Shown here: positions 23,230-35,409 of the stretch, piece after piece
How the letters are laid out: every line of letters begins with the position of its first letter
How positions within the stretch are numbered: the first letter of the stretch is position 1
Source of the DNA: Delphinapterus leucas
Lineage: Eukaryota > Chordata > Mammalia > Artiodactyla > Monodontidae
Assembly (NCBI RefSeq): GCF_002288925.2
Contig: NW_022098000.1
Location: 3,307,277-3,371,276 of the forward strand
Length of the DNA stretch: 64,000 nucleotides
Direction: 5' to 3'
Made by a program: the position numbers and the translations under genes
The notes under the pieces: model-generated
Seen by the model: only the letters and a program-made list of their open reading frames with translations
What the model was told of the DNA's origin: nothing
Databases searched by the model: none

Positions 23230-24245
23230 GGTATAAACTCAGTTTGCATGGACGTGGGAACCGTACAAAGGGTTTTGCATTTCAATCAGTGGATGACGGG
23301 ATTCCATCAAAAGGTCTTGATCACAGGCGTGTCATGGTCAAAGTAGCTCTCTCCTCTCCTTCTTTCCCTTCTTCTTTTGTAAAGAATACTTTTGACTCTT
23401 TCCTGGAATTGGACTAGGTCCTAGGAATACAGAAATTAATAATATTAATTCTAGTAGAGGTAAGAAGGTTGGCTTGGAGAGGGAAGGGATAGGGATTGAG
23501 ATGTGTTTGAAAATTATTCAAATAAAACAAGACATCTATGAGTCTAAATTATGGCAATGAAGAAGTGAATTTGAGTCGTGTTTAAGACACATCCTTGGTA
23601 GAATTTTGCATCTATTTGTTATGGCAACTGAGGGAAGGGGAAAGAGGTAAAGGCACTTGTATGGTTTAGAAACTGAGGATACTATTATCCCAGGGAAATC
23701 GGGAGAGGAAGAAAGTTTAGGGGATAGTTCAAGTTCATTTTGTTACATACTCTGTCAGACTGATTGTGAAACTCCTGGCAAAATTATTCTAGCCAATGTT
23801 AGAATTATAGGTACCATATGTGAGAAAGAGGTCCAGGCTGTCAATGTGGATATGGGAGATATTCCATAAAAGTTATAACTGAACTGTTGGAATGAATGAG
23901 ATCATCAAGGGGAGAATGGAAAAGGTCAAGGACCGACCTGTGGGGAATGCCCTCATTAAAAGGCAGGTTGAGGAAAACGAACCCTCAAAGAGATAGAGAA
24001 TGGACAGTTGTAGAAGAAGGAATGAAGGTGATCAAGATGGTTTGAATCACGGAAGCTGAGACCATCAATGTGGATGGACTAGTTACAGGGTCCACAGTTG
24101 CCATGAAGTAAATAAAATGAGGGAATGAAAGAAGCCACTTGGATTGGGACATTAGGAACTTATCTGTGACCTTGAGGGAGTTGTTTCAGTAAATACTTTG
24201 GTACAGCCACTTTGAGATGTGAAATGGAAATGCAGCTAGGGATTA
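23230..24245 (-). mobile_element. LINE-2 fragment (reverse transcriptase region, antisense)
   Basis: Phrases such as 'gaatgagatcatcaagggga', 'ctgtggggaatgccctcatt' and 'ccttgagggagttgtttcagt' match the antisense of the L2 reverse transcriptase region, seen better preserved at 37.5-38.5 kb. No open frame survives. Confidence 0.55.
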
Positions 24246-24417
24246 AAATAATTGCTGGGTGGCCTTTGAGACCCAGCTTGGGTCAGGGTGAGTTAGAATA
24301 TGATACGATCAATCTGGGTGGTATGGATTTACACTTGACGACAACAGAATAGAAACAAAGAAACGAAAAGATTGTTTGGAACTCTATTTATGAATCTGCT
24401 GTATTTTCTTCCTACAG

Positions 24418-24591
24418 ACATTATTTGATGAAGGCTGGCATCAAATTCGTCTCTTAGTAACCGAACAAGATGTAACTCTGTATATTGATGATCAACAAAT
24501 TGAAAACAAGCCCTTACATCCAGTTTTAGGGATGTTCATCAGTGGGCAAACCCAAATTGGAAAATACTCTGGGAAAGAAGAAACCGTTCAG
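24418..24591 (+). CDS. COL21A1: COL21A1 coding exon 5: TSPN domain
   Basis: 174 nt, phase 0 at both ends, residues 343-400. It starts TLFDEGWHQIRLLVTEQDVT and ends GKEETVQ, the middle and C-terminal strands of the TSPN domain (FDEGWHQIR followed by LYIDD is characteristic). Acceptor ttcctacag. The donor is gtggat, a weak match to the consensus (G at +4 and A at +5 are unfavourable). If the intron were retained, translation would add 16 codons and stop at 24640. The reading frame is otherwise intact. Confidence 0.95.
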
Positions 24592-25674
24592 GTGGATAAA
24601 AATGATCTGCTTTTCGTATTATATAAAATGGAGCTTTGGTGATAGTATTTATTCCATTTAACTGTATTTAACTTAATTCCTTTAAGAGACTTAATGAAAA
24701 TGTGGTCAGTTCATTAGTGAAATTGTGTGTTTGTGTGTGTGTATGAAAATGAAAAATCAAACAATATAATAATTCTTAGAAATTTGTTCCCCTAGGTGCA
24801 GGGTAGAATCTATGTTCTTATGGACCATCAATTTCATATTTCCCAGGAGAAGCATAGAATATATCATGAATTTGGGAAAGGATTACAGCTGTGATTGGGG
24901 GCTGTAAAAATTTCTTTGCAGCTGTGAGGATAAAATTAGATTAATGCATGTCAGTGTTCTTCATAAACAAAACGGTGACTATTTTGGTATCTCTTTAAAC
25001 TAGAATATCTGTGTGCGGGTTGAGAAGTGTGTATGTAAAAGATAGCCATTTCTTGAAAAATCCTTTATTTGAAAAGGTATGTCTTTCCTACTCTGTTTCT
25101 ATTAAGGGAAGACTGTGTCATATTCAAATGTAGGATTACACATATGGTCTCTATGTATTAATGTTACACGTCAAATTGTAGTAAATATTTAAATAGTGAC
25201 AGGTGCTGGGCTTACTCATCACACAATACTCCGTGCCAAGAACTAAATCTCTGAAACTAAAGATGGTTTCTTGACCCGACTCTATGCAATCAGGGATGTG
25301 GAGAGATGTAGGGTAAACACAGAAAGCCTGGGAAAGCTTTTAAGTTGTCTAGGAAATGCCGTCTAGATGAGCTCTTAATAGAAGGATACCACAGAAGCTC
25401 CACTGGGTTCCCCAAAGAAGTCAGAGGTTTGTTTTTGGTGCTAGGGAAGTTTTTCTTAGGAGTTTTGTTGCGTCACATCTTTACACTATATGTTAAGTAT
25501 TTAAATTTTGTATGTATATTGCTTATTGTATTTTTATTGTTAACGAAGCTAAGTGTTTCGATCTATATTTTATATGATTGCTAACTACACTGGCTGCTTC
25601 TGTGTATGTGAGTTGCTTTTATAAAACAATTTGCTTGGGCCTCAACTTTAACTTGATTGCTTTTATGTTTCTAG

Positions 25675-25752
25675 TTTGATGTCCAAAAGTTACGAATCTA
25701 CTGTGACCCAGAGCAGAACAACCGGGAGACAGCATGTGAGATTCCTGGATTT
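25675..25752 (+). CDS. COL21A1: COL21A1 coding exon 6: end of TSPN domain
   Basis: 78 nt, phase 0, residues 401-426 (FDVQKLRIYCDPEQNNRETA-CEIPGF). It supplies the last strand of the TSPN fold and two cysteines (C410, C421) likely to form disulfides with partners earlier in the globule. Acceptor gtttctag; donor gtgagt (near-ideal). It matches the human protein across its whole length. Confidence 0.95.
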
Positions 25753-26343
25753 GTGAGTAGGATGAATTATATTTTCCTAAGTGTTGCTTCAGTACTTTCA
25801 AAGCAAGAAATAAAACGCAGATAATATACGAGCTTTAATTTAACATATAGAGTTAATTTGTTTCTTCATTGTCAATGCAAATAAAATGACACTGATTAAA
25901 ACATATTTTGAGGTTCATAATTGAAATAAAATTATAATGTGTACAAGTGTAAATGGAAGACCACGGGAAATATTTTCTCATCTCAGATTGATTGTTCCAC
26001 TACTCAAGTGAAGCAGGGATAGACCTGCTCTAGAAAAACATAGAATTCATTGTCTGAATGTCCAGTAAGTAAAATACATTTCTATACTTTATTAAATGTG
26101 TGGGTGAAATACCTCACGTGGCACAATTCTGAAGAATGGAAAATTATTCATTTTCCTGTTTACTAGCACGTTTTCTCAAACCATAATGAGTATAAATTTT
26201 TCTTTTTGTTGTTGTTGCCACCCAAGTAGGATTTTCTTATAGTTCTAGGATATAAGCAACTTTCTATTTATTTAGCTATTTTCATTAATGCGTTAGGAAG
26301 AAAAAGATTATAAGCTAAAATGTTATAGAGTCTGATCATATAC

Positions 26344-26345
26344 GT

Positions 26346-26376
<31 letters not shown>
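26344..26376 (+). repeat. (TG)n microsatellite
   Basis: Near-perfect TG run of about 33 bases with one GAG interruption, in the intron between coding exons 6 and 7. Likely length-polymorphic. Confidence 0.95.
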
Positions 26377-27084
26377 AGATCAATCCCTTTTCCCCTGGGC
26401 AAGAAACAGTATATTGTTGCTAGTGAAAATAAGGTAAAATGTCATAAAACTTTTTGACAATGTGGATTTCCAGTCATATTTGAACCCTACGTAGTTCTTT
26501 TCATTTGTATAGTCATGCTGTCAACATTTTCTTATTTCCTATCAAACTGAATAAATTATGGATCCATATTCTGAAAATTTGAGGACATAGAGCAGCACAT
26601 TTGAAGGATCTGTAATAAAATCAAAGATGGAAGCTTCTAGAAATGATTCATTCTTGATTTTCTACTTAAGTAGTTGTTTAAACACCATAATATTTATTTT
26701 AGTTACTTATAACTTGGAATATAAATCTCTCCTAAAAGCGTTAAGAAGTTATTTCATTTTGAGAGTCCATTGTACATACTTGATTTATTGCTATTTATCC
26801 ACTGATGTTATGCCATGACTATGATCCCCCGTATAATAGAAGCATAGAGTGAGATTGTAGATTCTGTGTTCTCACATCCGCTTTTTCTGTTCTTATGGCT
26901 CCTTCCTCACTCTCAGGTATGACTTTTTCAGGCTCGTTTACCCTTTTCATCTTCATTGCCACCTTCTCATTTTCTGATCTAATCTGTTATTGTTTGGAAA
27001 GATTATTAACCTATTTTAAAATTGTGTGTCATTCAGTAAGAAATAGATGGTTTAGTAAGAAGCTTTTCTAAAGTAAATTGCATA

Positions 27085-27322
27085 AAATTGAATGAATGGA
27101 GGGGGGCTTCCCTGGTGGCGCAGTGGTTTAGAGTCCGCCTGCCGATGCAAGGGACACGGGTTTGTGCCCCGGTCCAGGAAGATCTCACATGCCGCGGAGC
27201 TGCTGGGCCCGTGAGCCATGGCCACTGCGCCTGCGCGTCCAGAGCCTGTGCTCCGCAATGGGAGAGGCCACAACAGTGAGAGGCCCGTGTACTGCAAAAA
27301 AAATAAATAAATTGAATGCATG
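27085..27322 (+). mobile_element. CHR-type SINE, GC-rich form, with 14-bp target-site duplication
   Basis: Sense SINE body at about 27099-27308. It starts 'ggcttccctggtggcgcagt' and ends 'gaggcccgtgtactgc' with an A-rich (aaat)n tail. Flanking repeats are aaattgaatgaatg (27085-27098) and aaattgaatgcatg (27309-27322), with one mismatch. Its antisense is open for 143 codons, which is a repeat artefact. Confidence 0.92.
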
Positions 27323-27679
27323 CAGTTTGCGACTTGCTTAGATGTGTTTTGGCTTTTTCTCTGGTTCTTAAGTGATTCCCAGAAAGTTCAAGAGAGCGTA
27401 TAAACCCCACCTTGAGGTATTTTTGTTCCTGTGTGGCCGTTATACCAAGCACACTCTCCATCATTGCTAATTTCCTTCCTTTATCCTATTATAAATGTGG
27501 GAATAACATAAATAGGTAATGTTTTAGGATCGTTGCAAGCAAATGTTTTAGCTCTTGCTGGTTTTGATACTTCATTTATCTCTACCCTGGACAAGGAAAT
27601 ATCTGTAAATTAGGAAGATCATTTAGAAATTTAATTAGAAACATGTCTTAAAACACATTTGTTGTTGTTTTTCTTTCAG

Positions 27680-27688
27680 AACGGTGAG
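27680..27688 (+). CDS. COL21A1: COL21A1 coding exon 7: 9-nt microexon (Asn-Gly-Glu)
   Basis: The human protein has Asn-Gly-Glu between the TSPN end (EIPGF) and the cysteine linker (CLNGPSD), as I recall it. Here exactly those three codons, aac ggt gag, follow a strong acceptor (gtttttctttcag) and precede GTAGGC. Three codons make this one of the shortest exon sizes in vertebrates. It is phase 0, so inclusion or skipping is in frame. A second in-frame donor, aag|GTAGTA at 27719, would lengthen the exon to 39 nt (27680-27718), adding VGLDTIILLK. The 9-nt form is favoured by the human sequence. Confidence 0.8.
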
Positions 27689-27986
27689 GTAGGCCTGGAT
27701 ACTATTATTCTCCTTAAGGTAGTATTTGCATTGTAGGACTGTTTAACTTCCTTCCAACAATTGTAAGTATGTTAGATAAATAGAACCCATTTTTATGTAG
27801 TTTGAATGTATCTAGTATTCATAGCTTTTTTGTGATTCTGAATTTCTTATTGGATTGGACTAAATAAAATTGGACAGTAAATATAAGATATCTTTACCAT
27901 TTCACCCACACATACAGACATACACAGCCATATGTGCACATATGTATGTCTTGCCATGTGCCTTTATCTCCATTTTTGTCTTTTAG

Positions 27987-28070
27987 TGCTTCAATGGTCC
28001 CAGTGATGTTGGTTCAACGGCAGCTCCCTGTATTTGTCCTCCAGGAAAACCAGGACTACAAGGCCCCAAA
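27987..28070 (+). CDS. COL21A1: COL21A1 coding exon 8: cysteine linker and first Gly-X-Y triplets
   Basis: 84 nt, phase 0, residues 430-457. CFNGPSDVGSTAAPCIC is a non-helical linker with three cysteines (C430, C444, C446), candidates for interchain disulfides of the homotrimer. PPGKPGLQGPK then opens the collagenous domain, with Gly-X-Y starting at G449. Acceptor gtcttttag; donor gtgagt. It is homologous across its whole length to the human chain. Confidence 0.95.
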
Positions 28071-29268
28071 GTGAGTAATACCTAACATGCTACTTTTGAT
28101 AAAACACACAAATAAGAGCTGAGTAGACACCAAATTCCTAATCACCATTGACTCTGTTGTGAAATGTCTCCCTAATACCTTAGAATAGTTTAAAATGTGA
28201 ATTTTAGTGATTTTTAAAAAAAGTGATTCTAATCTGTAATTGCCTTTGAACCTAAAACTGATACCACATAAAGTGAGGGAGTGTTATTTGTTTGCTTGTT
28301 TGTCTGTTTGTTTTTTCCCCTAATACCACTACTGTATCCCAAGAATGATACCTCCTTACAACCTGGTAAAAAATGAAGAAAGGTCATTTGTTAAAATACG
28401 TTCTAAATTCTTAAATGTCTAAATGCTTATTCTGTCAAAATGATTTTCAGATAGAAAAATGAAGTAAAAAATTTAAAGTTGGTTGGAATGTTGTGTTTGA
28501 TGTCCAATTCTAAAAAGAGAGGCAAGTGTGTGTATGTGTGTGCATGTGTATTGATTTATTTATTTTACTTAATCATGTAATAATTACTTTTAGTCATATT
28601 CATACATGCATATCTCCCAGTTACATTTACATATTTATTTGTGTGTGTATCTGTATATATATTATTTGTGTGTATATGTGTTATTTGTGTGTGTATATAT
28701 ATGAAAACATATATTCATCTGTGTACACATTTGTATATGATTGGAACCATGATGTGCATACTATTTTATAACTAGTCACTTTTTAACATAACAAATACTC
28801 TGAATATGTTTCTGTGTTATTAAATATGAATGACTAAAGTTTTTAAAGTAAGTTGATACTAATCGTGGCATCACTTAGACATAGCCTAAGATACTGAGAT
28901 GTCAAGTGGTTTGTCCACTATAGATAAATCTTGTTTATTTAATATTATTTAAAAATATCATCTAGATAAAAATAATGACTAACTTGAAAGCAAGTATGAC
29001 TTCCTAGCCAGAAAGAATGTTTTGTGTATTGCTCATCTATTACTTGAAGTGACCATAATAAATTCTGTTAAATATGAGTTGTAATGTTCATTTAGGTGGA
29101 ATTTTCTGAGAGTTTTAATCATCACAACTAAAAATTTTCAGTTTTTAGACTGGTAATCTGAGAGTTGGATTCTTCCTAACTTTTGTGCATGTTTCCCCAT
29201 CTATTTTCAGTTGATAGTTCATAACCTACTTCAAACCTAGTTGTTAAAATCAAGAAAGAGATGCAATT

Positions 29269-29499
29269 TAAGAATTAAAAGAATGGGATTTCCCTGGTGG
29301 TCCAGTGGTTGAGACTTCGCCTTCCAATATGGGGGTGTAGGTTTGATCCCTGGTCGGGGAGCTAAGATCCCACATGCCTTGGGGCCAAAAAACCAAAAAC
29401 ATAAAGCAGAAACAATATTGTAACAAATTCAATAAAGACTTCCAAAAAAAATGGTCCACATCAAAAAACAAATCTTAAAAAAAAAAGAAATAAAAGAAT
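29269..29499 (+). mobile_element. CHR-type SINE (short tRNA-like form) with target-site duplication
   Basis: Sense SINE body at about 29285-29484. It starts 'gggatttccctggtggtcca', has a B-box-like 'ggtttgatccctggtc', then 'gccttggggccaaaaaacca' and an A-rich tail. Direct repeats 'aagaattaaaagaat' (about 29270-29284) and 'aagaaataaaagaat' (29485-29499) differ by one base. Confidence 0.88.
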
Positions 29500-32004
29500 A
29501 CATTCAATACTTCATTCAAAGTAAATCTGTTTGGCTTGGAACTTGACTTCATTACATTATAATCAGTTTACTATTGTGAACAATTTTTAGATTGCCTTTA
29601 GGAAAGTTAATCCAAGTGTTCTTCTATTAAAGTAACCATGTTATTTAGGATGCCTGATACAAAGGAAAAATACCTATAAGATGTTTCTGGGAGAATTTAC
29701 CTTGCAAGGCAGCATGGTGTGACCTACCAGCAGACTATCTTTTGAAACATAGTTATACAGCTTATTCAACTTGGGTTGTTATACGTAGAAATGATTTGAT
29801 CTGCAAGAGATCAGAGTCCTATGACATCTGACTTCTCTAAGCCCAGAGGACCTTCCAGCCCCTCAGGCCACCCCCAGGGACTCTAAGGGGCTGTCCACTT
29901 CCAGGTGTGGGGCACCTGATGCCTCTCATGTTTCCTGATTCATCATTAGTGATCCATTAGGCACCTTGAAGTGACACCAATTTTTATGCCTGTATGTTTC
30001 TATAGCAAATTTTTAGCACATCCTTTGTCTTATCTGGGAAAGCCTCTGATTTTCAGTATTTCCAAGTTTCATGTGTTCCTCATTTTCATTCTCTTTTCTT
30101 AGTCATCATCTAGCCCCACTGCCACCTACTACTTTAAGTGAAATTGCAGTTTTCCACAGATCTTCAAGTTGGCGTGCCTTCTTAATCTGCTTTCCATTTT
30201 CTTCAGAAAATCTGGCAGGAGGACAGGACACACACACACTCTTCCATCCTTTTAGGGCTCTTTCCCCTGGAGGTGGTTCCTTACCCACATTGGAGACCTG
30301 CATGTGAAAAACAGAATCCCTAGCAACACCCTGAGTTGTTCTTCCTTTAAAGAATTTCTGCCCTGGGAAATTGATAGGGTTTTAATTAGTTCAACAGAAT
30401 CAGAACTAAAACAGATGAATGGATTTTACTATAGATCCAACTGAGACGTATTGGCTGTTTTTGTGAGATGCTCTCTGGAAAGTTTTACAGATTTCCATCA
30501 AACAGACTTACCTGTGCAGGAGAAGCTAGTCTTCCCATTAGCCAGAAATTGGGTTCTCGGAGCTGAGAGTTTGGTCATGAAACTGAAACAGAGGAGAAAT
30601 TTGTGTGTGGATAGGTGGGTAAGTGCTTATTTTAAGATAAAGTCGGTCATCTGCTTCAAGTTCTCTCAATTTCCAACAAATATGACATGCCTATTGCAAA
30701 ACCAGGTTAAATTAACTAAGGTATCCCATACTTGGACTTTTCATGGCATTATAACTCTTTAATATGCATAGAAAAATATATTTGTCATGGGGCTGTGAGC
30801 CCCTGTATGAGGCTGGCTTATTTATTCTGTGTCCTTAATGTCAAAAGGAGTGATTAAATTAATGACTCTCTGGGAATGATTTTTATATGCAAACACTTCA
30901 CAACGAAGGTTAATACAAACTAAATTCTCCTTTGGAATTCCACTGTCTAGCACAGTGCTTAATAATAATATATTTTTTATTTAAAAATTATGAAATCATT
31001 GAAGAAATAAGGTTCACCCCTCCTCCTGATGAACCTATATGGAATACCTTTGTTCTATGTGAAAGATCCAGGCAATCCCCAATTTACAAACAGCTCCCTT
31101 CCAAAAGACCTATCCATGCAAATGGCAGCTTCTTCTCCCACTTCATAGCTGGAAGAACATTTATGGGGACAAACTCCCCACATTTGATCTAATCTTAAAT
31201 GTTAGATCTATGAGTGCAGAAGTGGAAAGAAAGCCTTTTTTTCCCTTTTATTAGGAAGGAGCAATTTCTTAATAACTTATTTTCTCTGAAATACCATTCT
31301 TTCTACAACTATATTGATGCCCTTTGTTTCCACTCTGATAATTCTTCTGATTAGAGACTCCTTTGGATTATCAAAGTAGCCTCTGTCTAAAGTACAAAAG
31401 CCTTTGGAAAATTTCAGGAGCCATTGGGCATTCACATTTTTATGTTAATTTTCCCAAACTAAGTGGATTCCTTCTAGCTGAAGAGAGGGAGGGGAGAGGT
31501 TGGTTTTGGAGAAAGGAATAGGTCTTAGGTCAGATACTTTTGTGGAGGCCAGTAGTTAGTCTGAAGGCACAAGCATTTTGAGAAGAGAGCTTGAAAACAT
31601 GGGATTTGGACCTAGGAGATATTTGTTTTAGGTGAGCAACTTAAAATATTAGCTTACTTTTGAAAGCATTACTGTTTCTCACTTTAATTATTCATATTTG
31701 CACACTTGCAAGGCCATGTGCAGGGATGTTTTAACTTAGTCCATGATGTTTCCATTGCTGTCAGCAACTCAGAAATCCTGTGGCACAAAATCAATTCATC
31801 ATAAGTAAGAATTGCTTTTCAGCTGAATACTTATTTTTTTAAATTGCAAATGTTTCAACTAAATTAGAAGAAAGCAGATTGAGAATTTAGTCACAGTTAT
31901 ATAATTATAGGTCATATGTCTAATTTGATGTATTTGGAAAATGTTTTCCATGTTAAATTTGCTAGCTCTCCCTGGGTTGGGTTCTGATCAGTGTATGCAT
32001 TTTG

Positions 32005-32265
32005 ATGTGGGCAGAGGGAGCAGTGTTTAGGAGCATGGAGTCTGGAGCTGAATTGACTGAGTTCCCATCTCTACTGCTGCTTTGTGACCATGGGCAAGTT
32101 ACCTAACCTTCCTGGGTCTCAGTTTTCTTATATGTAAAATGGGAGCAGTAAAATTACCTGCTTCGTGGGGTTATTGTGAGGATTAAGTAATTTAATACAT
32201 GTAAATCTCTTAGAGCAGTGCTTAGCATATAATAAATAGTCAATAAAAGTTGGTTTTATTACAGT
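32005..32265 (+). mobile_element. MIR element, nearly full length
   Basis: A well-preserved MIR: 'gtgtttaggagcatggagtctggagct', 'gtgaccatgggcaagttacctaacctt', 'ggttattgtgaggattaagtaatttaatacatgtaaa' and 'gcttagcatataataaatagtcaataaaagttgg'. All parts of the consensus appear in order. The best MIR in the window. Confidence 0.9.
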
Positions 32266-33147
32266 AATAAAATTGAATTTTTATTCTAATTGGGCTTCTC
32301 TTCGAAAATCAGTTAGGGTTTTACTTTATTCTTCCAACAACAGCAAACCTACCCGAGTTTTTGCAAATAAACCAGTAGGACAATAGTCAAAATAACCAGT
32401 AAAACCTACTAGAAATAATAGAACCTGCAAAAGAGATTATTTTCCATCTTGGGGCTGTTGACCTGTGCCTTAAGAAGTCACACTGGATTTATCTTGTGGG
32501 TGATTTTTTTCCCTTGGAAACTTAGTTTTGATTCATTTAAAATATTATTGTTAAGTATATTTTGTACTTTTATGCAGCATAAAAACACAAATCCCGTTTC
32601 TTCTCATGCCAAAGTTTTATTTCAGCCTCATCATTGTAGAAGTTAAAGCCTCTCAGATCCTTTTGATGTCCTAGATTTTGCTGATAATTAATATTCTGCA
32701 AGTAAAGAGGTCGTTAACAGGAGATTGGATCTGATTGGAAATAGTCAGCAAATAGTTATTGAACTTCTACTTGGTACCCAGCATTGTCCAAAAAAGGAGA
32801 AAATATTGACCATGTTTTCAAGGAGTCTCAATCCAAATGATAAATGAAGACCCATCGAGGGAAAATTTTGAGAAAACTCTTGTTATGAATAAATGATCAG
32901 TGATATGGGAGCAGCTGTAGCATTTCAGTAGAAAAAGACATCAGGAGAAAATGCAGTAACAAGGAAGGTGCAGTGATTGGAAATTTTGTTATATTAACTC
33001 AAATGGAAAAGGAAGAGTCTTCCCAGAAGTTAAAAAAAAGATCGAATCTGTTAAAAGGCAGTGAGGCCAATCTGAACATGGTTAAATAAAAATGGCAGGG
33101 AGGCCAGAGATTAGTGTGGAACCTCTCAAAATAAGAAGAAAAAAATC

Positions 33148-33403
33148 TAACACCCTAGGGGCTTCCCTGGTGGCGCAGTGGTTGAGAGTCCGCCTGCCGA
33201 TGCAGGGGACACGGGTTTGTGCCCTTGTCTGGGAAGATCCCACATGCCCTGGAGCGGCTGGGCCCGTGAGCCATGGCCGCTGAGCCTGCGCGTCCGGAGC
33301 CTGCACGTCCGGAGCCTGTGCACCGCAACGGGAGAGGCCACAACAGTGAGAGGCCCGCGTACCGCAAAAAAAAAAAAAAAAAAAAAAAATTGTAATACCC
33401 TAG
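33148..33403 (+). mobile_element. CHR-type SINE, GC-rich form, with internal 15-bp duplication
   Basis: Sense SINE body at 33159-33392, starting 'gggcttccctggtggcgcag' and ending 'gaggcccgcgtaccgc' with an A-tail of about 24. Flanks are taacaccctag (33148-33158) and taataccctag (33393-33403), with one mismatch. Relative to sister copies it has an extra tandem unit 'cgtccggagcctg' near 33288-33318. Confidence 0.92.
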
Positions 33404-33950
33404 AGCACAGGAATGCTGCTCCCTTAATGTCCAGCTGACACTGGGTGTCTTTGGATTAGAATTACAAATTGTACCTCTTCAGCAAGAAATTACATGTTCC
33501 TGTGTTATTTTTCTCCCTGGATTTACAGCTATTCTTTTTCGATCTCTTTTAAAAGTGGCATTTCCCTTCTTCTCAACCTTTCCACAAGCTAAACCTCTTG
33601 GGCAATCGTAGGTGAAAAACCCATCCTTTCTTCATTGGTTCCTTGATAGAGTTCACACAGTTCTTTCCATTTTTCCTGTTATGTTTCAGGAACAAACCTC
33701 CCTCGCCAGTAGCCTGAAGTAGAATTTCAGATCAGCATATTTGGCTCTGTGCAAGTACCCTTAGCACTGGTGTTTAGTTAACGTATAATCACTGTGGTAT
33801 GTGTGAATGATTTCTTGAAGTAGATATGAAGCACTGAATTGAAATCAGTTGTCTGTCTGTAGTAGTTTACCAATACTGATGGCCGAGACGTGATGTTTTT
33901 AGGGGAGATACCGCATGTGGACCTCATGGACTCCATAATACATGGATATG

Positions 33951-34103
33951 ATATTATTATTATTACTACAACTATTATTATTATGGCTACACCCCTCAGC
34001 TAGTGGGATCTTAGTTCCCCGACCAGGGATCGAACCTGCACCCTCGGCAGTGAAAGCACAGAATCCTAACCACTGGACCACCAGGGAATTCCCTCATATT
34101 ATT
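33951..34103 (-). mobile_element. CHR-type SINE, short form, with (ATT)n tail
   Basis: Antisense body at about 33984-34093. The minus strand begins 'gggaattccctggtggtcca' and has the B-box-like 'ggttcgatccctggtcgggg'. Its tail, read on +, is an (att)n run at 33951-33982. Short direct repeat atattatt at 33951-33958 and 34096-34103. Confidence 0.82.
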
Positions 34104-34544
34104 TTTTGAAGTATTTCTTAGAATTAAATTATAAAACACCCTCACTTCACAAAAAATGTTGCTTTCATTGCCTTTTTTCATGGGTGGTGACCATCTGATT
34201 GGTCAGTACTGACCGTTGGGCCTGGGCTCGTTGCCAGGCTGTATGGAATAATGTTCCTTGAAGGTCTCTGGTTTGTGAGGACAAAGGTCCGTTTTTAGGT
34301 GTGAAATGTACTCAGGGAATCTGGGGGTTGGGCAGAGTTCTTTGGCTTGGGCCTCACTTTCATGAAAATATTCAAATCTAGAAGTTTATCATTATGTTAA
34401 AATGAGATTATAAATATAGGCAGAGACACACTGACTGGACTGAAAGAAATAACTGTTGTGCAGCTGTAAACTTGAGTCCCACATGGAAGATCATATAGCC
34501 TATGGGCTGTTTTTTAAAAAAATACTTTTTTTAAGGTAGAAATT

Positions 34545-34624
34545 ATTCTTGTTTTTTATTGAAGTATAGCTGATTTATAATTTTGTGTTAATTACTGCTA
34601 TACAGCAAACTTATTCAATGAAAC

Positions 34625-34663
<39 letters not shown>

Positions 34664-34945
34664 TATATACACATTCTTATTCATAGTCTTTTCCATTGTG
34701 GTTTATCACAGGATATTGAATACAGTTCCCTGTGCTCTACAGTAGGACCTCGTCGTTTATCCATTCTATATCTAATAGTTTGCTTCTGCTAATTCCAAAC
34801 TCCCAATCCATCCCTCCCCCACCCCCGTTCCCCTTGGCAACCACAAGTCTGTCCTCTATCTATATCTGTGAGTCTGTTCCTGTTTCATAGATAAGTTCAT
34901 TGGTGTCATATTTTAGATTCCACCTGTAAGTGATATCATATTAAA
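34545..34945 (-). mobile_element. 5'-truncated L1 3' UTR carrying (TA)n(CA)n
   Basis: Same antisense L1 3' UTR as at 4.1 and 21.6 kb ('tgaagtatagctgatttataattttgtg', then '...gtaggacctcgtcgtttatccattc', then '...tagattccacctgtaagtgatatca'). No ORF2 part is left. A (ta)n(ca)n(ta)n microsatellite at 34624-34672 has expanded inside it. Confidence 0.88.
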
Positions 34946-35409
34946 AAATAATTATCAATTGAATTATTATATCATAGGTCATGGATATCTGTAGTGTAAC
35001 ATCTAGAATAGAATTAAATCTATAGATTTCTGAGTGAAATACTACTGTCGTTGAAACCATAGTTGTTCTGATATTGCACAGTTTGTTCAGAATTCTAAAA
35101 ATGTCTCTTGCTATAAATACTGATGTTTTACATCAGTGAAAAGTACTTTCCTTGTTATACCTGTTGTGCTCACAGAATTAAATCCTTGAAAGTTTTACAT
35201 AATAAAAAGCCTTTAATTTTTAAGGTAGATATGATAGCATTTTTCTAACCCTATTTTGGGATTTCCATCTTTGTTTGTTTATTTTTTGTTTGTTTGTTTT
35301 TCAATATACAAAAAGCTGCAAATAATGGAATTGGCTTTGAACCTTGATGGACTCTGGCTGAATCAGTGTGGTTGGTTGTTTTGGACTGAGAACTTTTTTT
35401 CCTCTCTAG

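Larger units (their letters stand above)
28071..35409 (+). other. COL21A1: COL21A1 intron between coding exons 8 and 9
   Basis: A 7.3-kb intron. It holds a TG/TA-rich low-complexity stretch (about 28515-28745), three SINEs, a MIR and an L1 end. 29500-32000, 32280-33140 and 34100-34540 show no recognisable feature. The 103-codon open frame at 30451-30762 has no family signature and is taken as chance. Confidence 0.75.

Noticed and set aside
27033..27464. 143-codon minus-strand open frame
   Set aside because: Antisense of a GC-rich CHR SINE. Similar artefacts occur at 33082-33438, 42720-43029 and 46006-46492.
30451..30762. 103-codon plus-strand open frame
   Set aside because: No homology that I recognise and no exon-like flanks matching COL21A1; the protein is already continuous without it.
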